A stretch of 6,037 nt of DNA from Clostridia bacterium (lineage in GTDB: Bacteria; Bacillota; Clostridia; Christensenellales; CAG-138): the NCBI GenBank assembly GCA_017435185.1, contig JAFSFN010000030.1, positions 1-6,037 on the forward strand, written 5' to 3'. This document shows, one piece after another, positions 1 through 5,392 of this stretch. The position numbers and the translations under genes were made by a program. Numbering within the stretch: the first letter of the stretch is position 1; each line of letters begins with the position of its first letter. The notes under the pieces were generated by a model, which did no database searches, had not been told where the DNA came from, and was given only the letters and a program-made list of their open reading frames with translations.

Positions 1-25
1 CGAACTATTATAAGCACACTTTTTA

Positions 26-125
26 ATTAGCAAGATTTTTAGCACGATTTTCTGAGCGATTAGCAGAAAGTCGATTTTCATTAGCAAAAACGGGGTTTTC
101 TTGCTAATTTGATTAGCAGGATTTT
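26..125. repeat. Cluster of short ATTAGCA-type direct repeats
   Basis: Five degenerate copies of a unit close to ATTAGCARGATTTT start near 26, 38, 59, 80 and 112. Each has TTAGCA followed a few bases later by a GATTTT or GGTTTT block. One inverted copy (TTGCTAAT, 101-108) faces the last direct copy, giving a 7-bp stem TGCTAAT/ATTAGCA (102-108 with 112-118) around a 3-base loop. The copies are too short, too degenerate and too irregularly spaced for a CRISPR array. They lie just beyond the 3' end of a tRNA gene and near a broken tRNA. By inference they could be arm-type binding sites of a tyrosine integrase, iterons, or decayed element-end DNA. No protein gene was found in 1-258. Confidence 0.55.
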
Positions 126-207
126 CAAGGGATAGGGAGTCCGCAACCTAAGTAAAAAGGATTGCTCACAGTAAAGAAGCCGAGCAGAACAAACAAGGAC
201 ACCCGAC

Positions 208-257
208 AAAAAAGTAAAGCCGAAAACCTTGAAAAATCAAGGCTTTCGGCGTTTTTT
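208..257 (-). terminator. Bidirectional intrinsic terminator downstream of tRNA-Arg
   Basis: A hairpin spans 219-250: GCCGAAA and CCTTGA pair with TCAAGG and TTTCGGC, with one internal mismatch (A226/C243) and a 4-base A loop. Read on the minus strand it is followed by TTTACTTTTTT (218-208), which makes a good U tract. It begins only 9 bases past the tRNA CCA end, so it is the natural terminator of the tRNA transcript. The plus strand has GTTTTTT at 251-257, so it would also stop transcription coming from the left. Confidence 0.85.
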
Positions 258-258
258 G

Positions 259-335
259 TGGCGTCCCTGCCCGGATTCGAACCGGGGGCGTTCCGCTTAG
301 GAGGCGGACCCTCTATCCTGCTGAGGTACAGAGAC
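259..335 (-). tRNA. tRNA-Arg(CCU), CCA end encoded
   Basis: The 77-nt minus-strand cloverleaf folds completely. The acceptor GTCTCTG (335-329) pairs with CAGGGAC (269-263) with one G-U pair. The D stem is CCTC/GAGG. The anticodon stem TCCGC/GCGGA encloses loop CTCCTAA (303-297). The T stem CCCGG/CCGGG encloses TTCGAAT. The discriminator is G, and CCA is encoded at 261-259. The anticodon CCU (301-299) reads the rare Arg codon AGG. There is no good promoter directly upstream: 336-400 has only AT-rich -10-like stretches without a matching -35. It is therefore probably co-transcribed from the promoter at 454-482, through the tRNA remnant and the hairpin at 361-387. The D stem and acceptor differ from the remnant but are self-consistent, so this is a different paralogue rather than a simple tandem duplication. 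A terminator follows immediately. Confidence 0.93.
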
Positions 336-360
336 GTGTATGAAATTTTATCTATATTAT

Positions 361-387
361 CGCTCGCCTTTTGAGCAAAGGCGAGTG
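361..387. other. Perfect hairpin between tRNA-Arg and its broken paralogue
   Basis: CTCGCCTTT (363-371) pairs with AAAGGCGAG (377-385) around a 5-base loop. One G-T wobble and one C-G pair extend the stem to 11 bp. Neither strand has a clear T run directly after the stem. On the minus strand AATATAGATAAAATTT follows, which is a poor terminator. It may be an RNA-processing stem in the tRNA precursor, a degraded terminator, or a structured end of an inserted element. Confidence 0.5.
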
Positions 388-400
388 ATTTAGTATAACC

Positions 401-439
401 TTAGGAGGCGAACGCTCTATCCTGCTGAGCTAATGGCGC
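401..439 (-). pseudogene. 5' half of a tRNA-Arg(CCU), broken at the anticodon loop
   Basis: On the minus strand this reads acceptor strand GCGCCAT, TA, D stem GCTC, loop AGCAGGATA, GAGC, then anticodon stem TTCGC and loop CTCCTAA. That is exactly nucleotides 1-39 of a standard tRNA with anticodon CCU. After the loop the sequence becomes GGTTATAC instead of the expected GCGAA. No T arm, no acceptor 3' strand and no CCA follow before the intact tRNA. The acceptor 5' strand cannot pair with the 3' end of the tRNA at 259-335, so the two are not halves of one gene. The promoter at 454-482 sits correctly for it, with a predicted start about 8 bases upstream of 439. The anticodon loop is a known crossover site of tyrosine integrases, which suggests an att-type junction; that reading is inference. 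Confidence 0.85.
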
Positions 440-453
440 ATATTGCACCGATT

Positions 454-482
454 ATTATAATTTAGCAGTTAAGCGTTGTCAA
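454..482 (-). promoter_or_regulatory. Consensus sigma-A promoter of the tRNA-Arg unit
   Basis: On the minus strand, TTGACA (482-477) and TATAAT (459-454) are both perfect consensus and are separated by exactly 17 bases. The predicted start at about 447 precedes the tRNA 5' end at 439. This is typical of a strong stable-RNA promoter. It now reads into a broken tRNA and then probably into the intact tRNA-Arg. Confidence 0.88.
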
Positions 483-523
483 CCTTTGGGCAGGGTACAT
501 GCGCCGCATTAAAGGTTTTTCTT

Positions 524-1651
524 TCATGCGTGATAAACGATATTTCCGTTTATCACCGTCATTACAAGTTTCCCTTCAATTTCAAGAGGGCTTCCTTTCC
601 ATATGGAGAAATCGGCATCTTTACCAACTTTGAGGCTGCCTATCCTTTCATCAAGTCTGCAAATACGAGCCGCATTTATTGTAATGGCACGCAATGCGGC
701 ATCACTTCCCATTCCCTCTTTTGCCGCCAATGCCGCACAAAGAGGCAAATACTGTATTCTGGATACCGGATGGTCTGTTGTAAGGGCAACAAGCACACCC
801 GCTTTATCCAGTATACCCGCGGTTTTGAAATCTGAATTATTTACTTCGTTTTTGCTTCTTGATGCCAGCGACGGACCGACTATTGCAGGGAAGCCGCTTT
901 TTGCTATCTCGTCTGCAATAAGATGTCCTTCGGTACAATGGTCAAGAGTTAAATCGAGATCAAACTCTTTTGCAATGCGTATTGCAGTAAATATGTCATC
1001 GGCACGATGAACGTGAGCTTTGAGCGGTATCTTTTTTTCAAACAGTTCATGATAGCATTCCATACTGAAATCGGTTTGATTTTGTTCATTAAAATATTGG
1101 CGTGCCAAAAACATTTCTTCACGAATAAGAGAGGCAATCGCCATGCGAGTTGACGGAATATTTCCGTTTATTCCGTAATTGGTTTTTGGATTTTCACCAA
1201 ATGCTATCTTGATGGCGGCAGGAGCTAACAGCACCATATCATCTATTTTGCGTCCCACCGTTTTTACAAACGCAAATTGTCCTCCTATCGGATTTGCACT
1301 TCCCGGCCCTGACATCACTCCGGTTATTCCTGCCGCCAGCGCATTATGAAATGCACTGTCCATGGGATTTATAGCATCTATCGCTCTCATACATGGCGTA
1401 ACAGGATTTGTACCTTCATTGCAATCATCGCCCTGGCGTCCTGACTTTTCTTCAGAAATACCGATGTGACTGTGCGCATCAATGAATCCCGGATATATGT
1501 GCATTGAATCCGCTTCTATTATCTGTGCTTGCAAAGGCGCATCTATTTTTTGTGATATTTTGATTATTCTTCCGTTGTCTGCCAACAAATCAGCACATAT
1601 CACGCCGTCTTTTTCCATTGTATGAAGTATTCCGTTTCGTATCAGTAGCAT
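524..1651 (-). CDS. Metal-dependent amidohydrolase, imidazolonepropionase-like
   Basis: This 375-aa protein belongs to the amidohydrolase superfamily, which are TIM-barrel, metal-dependent hydrolases of C-N bonds in rings or amides. The N-terminal beta-sandwich strand runs to about residue 52. It is followed by the metal motif DAHSH (H60, H62) after PGF. Further candidate ligands are K148 (AAIKIAFGENP), H213/H215 (KAHVHR), H238 and H243 (DHCTEGH) and D293 (TTDHP). The C-terminal sandwich ends in the usual NAARICRLDERIGSLKVGKDADF pattern, split around residues 326-348. The overall order resembles the HutI/COG1228-like group, but the substrate cannot be named. The start at 1651 (MLLIRNG) is preferred because CGGAG lies 10 bases upstream. 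An upstream in-frame ATG at 1708 has no ribosome binding site and would add 19 atypical residues. The gene is monocistronic and divergent from the Asn/Gln-rich gene. No clear terminator follows it before the tRNA promoter. Confidence 0.88.
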   Translation of the reverse strand: MLLIRNGILHTMEKDGVICADLLADNGRIIKISQKIDAPLQAQIIEADSMHIYPGFIDAHSHIGISEEKSGRQGDDCNEGTNPVTPCMRAIDAINPMDSAFHNALAAGITGVMSGPGSANPIGGQFAFVKTVGRKIDDMVLLAPAAIKIAFGENPKTNYGINGNIPSTRMAIASLIREEMFLARQYFNEQNQTDFSMECYHELFEKKIPLKAHVHRADDIFTAIRIAKEFDLDLTLDHCTEGHLIADEIAKSGFPAIVGPSLASRSKNEVNNSDFKTAGILDKAGVLVALTTDHPVSRIQYLPLCAALAAKEGMGSDAALRAITINAARICRLDERIGSLKVGKDADFSIWKGSPLEIEGKLVMTVINGNIVYHA

Positions 1652-1741
1652 AATTTTGAAACTCCGTTTTTGAGTATATTTTAACCACAGAAAAACCAAG
1701 CTATCCATGTAGCCGAAAAAAACAAAAAAGGAGGAACTATA

Positions 1742-1852
1742 ATGGACTACAATCAGAACAACCAGCAGAACAACCAGCAGAGCAGAAACAATCAGAAGAA
1801 TCAGAACAACCGTAAAAACAGAAACAACCAGGAACAGAACAATAACCGCTAA
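1742..1852 (+). CDS. Asn/Gln-rich 36-residue microprotein
   Basis: A small gene of 36 codons plus TAA. It begins MDYNQNNQQ and ends QNNNR. By direct count it has 16 Asn, 9 Gln, 4 Arg, 2 Lys and only five other residues, so Asn plus Gln is 69%, with no hydrophobic residue after Tyr3 and a net positive charge. AGGAGG (1729-1734) lies 7 bases before the ATG, an ideal ribosome binding site, and a strong terminator follows 22 bases after the stop. An exact tandem 12-bp repeat (1757-1768, 1769-1780) encodes NNQQ twice. No clear sigma-A promoter is visible in 1652-1728; TTTTGA...TATATT with a 15-base spacer is the best weak match. I do not recognise a family. The composition loosely recalls small Asn/Gln-rich sporulation proteins such as gamma-type SASP, but no alignment supports that. 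A disordered RNA-binding or coat-like peptide is equally possible. Confidence 0.72.
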   Translation: MDYNQNNQQNNQQSRNNQKNQNNRKNRNNQEQNNNR

Positions 1853-1874
1853 GCAAAGCTGTAATTAAGCATGC

Positions 1875-1910
1875 AAAAAAGCTCATTCTCAAACGAGAAT
1901 GAGTTTTTTT
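1875..1910. terminator. Bidirectional terminator between the Asn/Gln-rich gene and tetR
   Basis: CTCATTCTC (1882-1890) pairs perfectly with GAGAATGAG (1895-1903) around loop AAAC. Seven T follow at 1904-1910 and six A precede at 1875-1880. It serves the plus-strand small gene (stop at 1852) and, on the minus strand (GCTTTTTTG), the convergent tetR gene whose stop is at 1979. Confidence 0.93.
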
Positions 1911-1978
1911 GTCAACTATTGAGTTTTTTATTGTTTTGAGCTGTTTATTTGCATCTGCAAGCACCGAAACCAAGAAAT

Positions 1979-2539
1979 TTATGCGGAAAGCAGAACATGA
2001 GCCAGCTCTTTTATGTTTATTTCCATACCCGATGAGGCATCTATCATACAACCGTTGAGCATTGTAAAGAATAAAAGTGAGCGTTTGCATATGGTTTCAG
2101 CTTCTCTCGGCCGTATTTTTAGCGTTCCGAGTTCAAGTATGACCGACCATTCTTTATATTTTTGAGCCAACAGCTGTGACACCTGCTCATTTCTTGATGC
2201 TTCCACACATATTACAACGTGCATTTTACACATATCTTTTTGCAAAAGTATGCTTTCTATAAGCTCCGCAATTGTTTGCTCAGGGTCCTTTCTTCTGTCA
2301 ACCGAACTTACCCATGCAAAAAACAAGTCGGTCATGCTGTCCGTTGTTACCCTCACAGCATCATTCACAAGTTCTTCCTTTGCCGGATAGTAATAATAAA
2401 GCGTACCTTTACTTATCGAAGCGGCGGCTGCTATATCGTTTAAGCTTGTTCCGTGTATGCCCTGTTCCTGAAACAAACGCATTGCCGTAGTCAATATGAG
2501 TGCTTTTATACTGCCCTTTTCACTGCGTTTTTTAGCCAT
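1979..2539 (-). CDS. TetR/AcrR-family transcriptional repressor
   Basis: This 186-aa protein has the usual TetR length. The N-terminal DNA-binding domain covers residues about 9-57. It has helix 1 KALILTTAMRLFQEQG, then the helix-turn-helix around 31-50 with TSLNDIAAAASISKGTLYYY, and the family signature YYYYPAKEEL. Residues 60-186 form the helical ligand-binding and dimerisation domain, which is not diagnostic. Four Cys (104, 111, 151, 164) lie in it. The ATG at 2539 has AAAGGAG (2553-2547) 7 bases upstream. The gene is divergent from yfhO, sharing 135 bp with face-to-face promoters. This classic layout suggests it represses itself and the membrane gene; that is inference. The effector is unknown. 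It converges with the Asn/Gln-rich gene at a shared terminator. Confidence 0.93.
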   Translation of the reverse strand: MAKKRSEKGSIKALILTTAMRLFQEQGIHGTSLNDIAAAASISKGTLYYYYPAKEELVNDAVRVTTDSMTDLFFAWVSSVDRRKDPEQTIAELIESILLQKDMCKMHVVICVEASRNEQVSQLLAQKYKEWSVILELGTLKIRPREAETICKRSLLFFTMLNGCMIDASSGMEINIKELAHVLLSA

Positions 2540-2565
2540 GCTGCCACTCCTTTCTCTTACTGCTA

Positions 2566-2594
2566 ATTATAATAAACCCCTGCTTCCATTGCAA
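2566..2594 (-). promoter_or_regulatory. Sigma-A promoter of the tetR gene
   Basis: On the minus strand, TTGCAA (2594-2589) and perfect TATAAT (2571-2566) are separated by 17 bases. The predicted start at about 2559 gives a 20-base leader containing AAAGGAG. The -35 lies inside an 8-bp palindrome ATTGCAAT (2588-2595), a possible but weak operator half. Confidence 0.75.
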
Positions 2595-2612
2595 TATGAT
2601 GCTTTGATGAGT

Positions 2613-2641
2613 TTGACTGTTTTATGCTGTTATGCTATGAT
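2613..2641 (+). promoter_or_regulatory. Sigma-A promoter (extended -10) of yfhO
   Basis: TTGACT (2613-2618) and TATGAT (2636-2641) have a 17-base spacer, and TGC directly before the -10 makes an extended -10. The predicted start is near 2648, about 27 bases before the ATG at 2675. The spacer carries two direct copies of TTATGCT (2622-2628, 2630-2636), and an inverted pair ATGAT...ATCAT (2637-2641, 2654-2658) flanks the start site. Either could be a repressor site. The tetR -35 is only 18 bases away on the other strand. Confidence 0.75.
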
Positions 2642-2674
2642 TTTTCTAATAATATCATGCAGTTGAGGTGCTCC

Positions 2675-5341
2675 ATGAAATTCAAACGCTCCTTTTTTCA
2701 TTATCTCATTCCACCTACCATAGTCACGGCTTTCCTTTGTGTCGTATTTTTCATAAAAGGAGTTTTTCCTTTCGGTGATGTTACTATTGCCAATGCTCAC
2801 GCTTCTTCCGACCTTGCGCAGCTTTTTGTGCCCATGTACACTCATGTTTGGGATTTTTTGCACGGCGACACTTCCCTCTTTTTCACATTCCTCTCAGGTG
2901 CCGGCATTAATATGGCAGGCAGTATTTCATTTTCGGGTTTGCTCAGCCCTCTTAATCTGTTCTTCTATTTGATTCCGCGAGCACAAATAATGGAATATAT
3001 GTCAGTTTTTCTTATTATCAAAACTGCGCTCATGTCAGTTGCGGCATTTTGGTACTTCAGAAAAAGATTTGATTGTCCTCTTTTCTATTCAATACTGTTC
3101 AGTGTGGCATATGCACTTAGCGGCTATGTTATGATGTACTATGTTCACAATATGTGGCTCGACTGTGCAATACTTTTACCATTCCTGCTCTATTCGGCAG
3201 AAAATGTGCTTCGCGGTAAAAAGGTGTATCCGTTTATCATTTGCTTTACGCTTATGCTGATATTGAGCATCTATATTGCATTTATGATATCTTTGTTCTT
3301 GCTCATTGTCGGCGGAGTATATCTCTTCCTTGCAGTCAATAAAAAAGACAGAGGTCATAATGCGTGCAGATTTATTTTGGGTGCTTTATCTTCGCTTATG
3401 ATTTCTACTCCCATAACCTTACCTGCCACGCTTCAGCTCTTTTCTTCAAAGCGTGCTACTCTCAATGCAGGTATTGACGGAATTCTTTTCAACACCGATT
3501 TTTCATCATTCACACATAAACTCACGGTTTTCTTAGGCATGGGCATTGCACTTGTTCTGCTTCTTGTTTTCTTCTTCAAGCACGAAAAGAATTCAAAAAT
3601 AAAATGGCTCTGTGCTTTAGCTATACTTGTGCCGCTTTTACCGGTTATATTTGAAAACATAAATCTCATATGGCATTTGGGCGGTTATTTCGGCCCTGCA
3701 AACCGCATGGGCTTCATTACCGTGTTTGTCATGCTTGCCGTATGCGCCTACTCTTTGTCAAAATACGGCGACACTTTCATTGCTCCTGCAAAATCTACTC
3801 TTTTGAATCTTTTCATTTTAGGCTGTTGCGGCGTTGCCGCGTTTTCAACCGTCGCCATCTTCTCCAGGCTCGACGGAAATATAAATCTTATAATAAACAT
3901 GCCGCAAAAGCTGTTCTTCATTCTCGGCATATCCGCTATTTCTTTCATTCTTGCAATGATGCTCAAGTGGAAAAAACTGCGTTATACATGTATTGCTATC
4001 ATGTATTCTGTTTTAACACTCTGCATGTGCATAGGCTTTATTGCGATTTACCCAAAATACATCCAAAGTGAGCAGACGGATGCATATATAAGCGAAACGG
4101 TAAAGCTTAAAGAACAACTCGAAATTAATTCTGCCTCTTACAGCGAAAATGCATTAAACCGCATTAAAGATACCGATTCGCTCCTTACCAGTAATTACTC
4201 ATACATTCTTTCTAAAGCTGCGCTTTCTGGTTGGTCACACTCATTAGCGCTTGAAATACAGCCGATAATGCGAAGTTTGGGCTATACTCGCTGGGAAATG
4301 CGACTTTCGGACAGCGGTGGAACCGTGTTCTCCGATGCTGTTTTGGGTTACACACAAGCAATATCAAAAACAAAACTTTCCGACAGGCTCTACACACTTG
4401 AAAGCTCACAAAACGGAATGAATGTGTATAACAACAATTTCATACTTCCGTTCTCTATACTTGCCGACAGTTCAATAACCGACCTTGACGCAAACTATCG
4501 CAGTGATGCATTTGCTTTCTCGAATGAGCTTTATTCTTCCCTTGTCAACGATAAAGAGCCCCTCTTCAAAACGATAAACACTTCGGGACTTTTACAGGAA
4601 AACGGAAATATACACACATATGAAATTCATATAAGCGGCGAACAAGTTCTTTACTATTTCAATAATGACCGACTTGAAGACAATGCTTGCAAAATAAAAG
4701 TCAACGGCAAACTGCTCACAAATCCCTATTTTGGAAATGAAAATAACGCATTATATCCTGTAACATACAACAACGGCATTATAACCCTCGGCACATTTGC
4801 CGACGAGCTTGTAACAGTTGAACTTGAATTTTCGTCAGCGGAGGCTATTCCATCAAATGATGTTGCTTCCTTTGCACTGATGTCGATTGAAAAGATGCAC
4901 GCACTTTGCGATGTGCAAAACACATACAGCACTACTGCAAATGCAAAATTTAACTCCATAAGCATTTCAAAAACAGTCACCGATGCTGACCTCAATATGC
5001 TTCTTATTCCCATGTATCACGACAGTGGCTGGAGTTGTACCGTAAATTCAAAGCCTGTTTCCATTCAAACAGTTTTGGGCGGATTTATGTGCATCGAGCT
5101 AAGCGAAGGCGAAAATCAAATTGAACTCGCTTTCTCGCCTACAGGATTAAATTTAGGCTTGCTCCTTGCGCTTTTAGCACTCATAATAACACTTGTTGCA
5201 ATCATAACATTCAGATTCAAGCCATTCACGATTCCTGCCTTTATAGGCAATATATTCACGGCAGTATTCTATACGGCAACAGCGCTTGTACTTTTAGCCG
5301 TATACATTTTGCCGATACTCATAACATTAATCTTTGTATAA
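2675..5341 (+). CDS. YfhO-family polytopic membrane glycosyltransferase-like protein
   Basis: This 888-aa membrane protein matches the YfhO family (GT-C-like). TM1 is at about 9-32, followed by the large first extracytoplasmic loop with SSDLAQLFVPMY (Asp46 and Gln49, the expected catalytic-acid region). Many TM segments follow to about residue 460, including HNMWLD (158-163), a second conserved acidic site. Residues about 465-820 form a soluble extracytoplasmic region. It ends in the YfhO hallmark IPMYHDSGWSCTVNSKPV (778-795) and LGGFMCIELSEGENQIELAF (801-820). Two final TMs lie at about 824-846 and 855-887. In Bacillus subtilis, YfhO works with the CsbB glycosyltransferase to add GlcNAc to lipoteichoic acid. 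A similar envelope-glycan role is inferred here, but no csbB-like partner is in the window. The start at 2675 has GAGG 6 bases upstream. The earlier in-frame ATG-like start at 2624 lies inside the promoter and is rejected. Divergent tetR probably regulates it. Confidence 0.9.
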   Translation: MKFKRSFFHYLIPPTIVTAFLCVVFFIKGVFPFGDVTIANAHASSDLAQLFVPMYTHVWDFLHGDTSLFFTFLSGAGINMAGSISFSGLLSPLNLFFYLIPRAQIMEYMSVFLIIKTALMSVAAFWYFRKRFDCPLFYSILFSVAYALSGYVMMYYVHNMWLDCAILLPFLLYSAENVLRGKKVYPFIICFTLMLILSIYIAFMISLFLLIVGGVYLFLAVNKKDRGHNACRFILGALSSLMISTPITLPATLQLFSSKRATLNAGIDGILFNTDFSSFTHKLTVFLGMGIALVLLLVFFFKHEKNSKIKWLCALAILVPLLPVIFENINLIWHLGGYFGPANRMGFITVFVMLAVCAYSLSKYGDTFIAPAKSTLLNLFILGCCGVAAFSTVAIFSRLDGNINLIINMPQKLFFILGISAISFILAMMLKWKKLRYTCIAIMYSVLTLCMCIGFIAIYPKYIQSEQTDAYISETVKLKEQLEINSASYSENALNRIKDTDSLLTSNYSYILSKAALSGWSHSLALEIQPIMRSLGYTRWEMRLSDSGGTVFSDAVLGYTQAISKTKLSDRLYTLESSQNGMNVYNNNFILPFSILADSSITDLDANYRSDAFAFSNELYSSLVNDKEPLFKTINTSGLLQENGNIHTYEIHISGEQVLYYFNNDRLEDNACKIKVNGKLLTNPYFGNENNALYPVTYNNGIITLGTFADELVTVELEFSSAEAIPSNDVASFALMSIEKMHALCDVQNTYSTTANAKFNSISISKTVTDADLNMLLIPMYHDSGWSCTVNSKPVSIQTVLGGFMCIELSEGENQIELAFSPTGLNLGLLLALLALIITLVAIITFRFKPFTIPAFIGNIFTAVFYTATALVLLAVYILPILITLIFV

Positions 5342-5347
5342 GGACAC

Positions 5348-5380
5348 AAAAAAAGCGGCACTGCCGCTTTTTATTGTTTT
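5348..5380. terminator. Bidirectional terminator between yfhO and the acetolactate synthase gene
   Basis: GCGGC (5355-5359) pairs with GCCGC (5363-5367) around loop ACT, extended by five A-T pairs (5350-5354 with 5368-5372). The plus strand then has ATTGTTTT. The minus strand has seven T (5354-5348). It begins 6 bases after the yfhO stop and lies about 13 bases beyond the stop of the convergent gene, so it serves both. Confidence 0.92.
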
Positions 5381-5392
5381 GAGACTTATGTC

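Noticed and set aside
26..125. CRISPR array
   Set aside because: The units are about 14 bp, degenerate, partly overlapping and irregularly spaced, with no spacers of constant length.
162..374. Open frame of 70 codons on the plus strand containing LPGFEPG and GGGPSILL
   Set aside because: It is the antisense reading of tRNA-Arg plus its terminator, a common artefact. It would begin with TTG and has no ribosome binding site.
481..517. Possible terminator after the amidohydrolase: AACCTTT paired with AAAGGTT
   Set aside because: The stem is only 7 bp with a loop of 23 bases, there is no T run on the minus strand, and it overlaps the tRNA promoter -35.
603..1010. Plus-strand 135-codon frame and other antisense frames inside the amidohydrolase and yfhO genes
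   Set aside because: They lie fully inside well-supported genes, lack ribosome binding sites and have no recognisable domains.
1652..1708. Earlier in-frame ATG for the amidohydrolase at 1708
   Set aside because: It lacks a ribosome binding site and adds 19 residues that precede the normal start of the family's N-terminal strand. The ATG at 1651 has CGGAG upstream.
1949..1960. Inverted repeat TTGCA-TC-TGCAA just downstream of tetR
   Set aside because: It is short and isolated, has no T run, and is not near a promoter, so chance is the simplest reading.
1737..2090. Minus-strand frame of 117 codons ending in a Cys/Ser-rich tail
   Set aside because: Its tail is simply the reverse complement of the Asn/Gln codons, and its front overlaps tetR out of frame and runs through the terminator.
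2624..2674. Upstream start of the yfhO frame at 2624
   Set aside because: It lies between the -35 and -10 of the predicted promoter, so it would not be in the mRNA. The ATG at 2675 has a GAGG site and a typical membrane-protein N-terminus.
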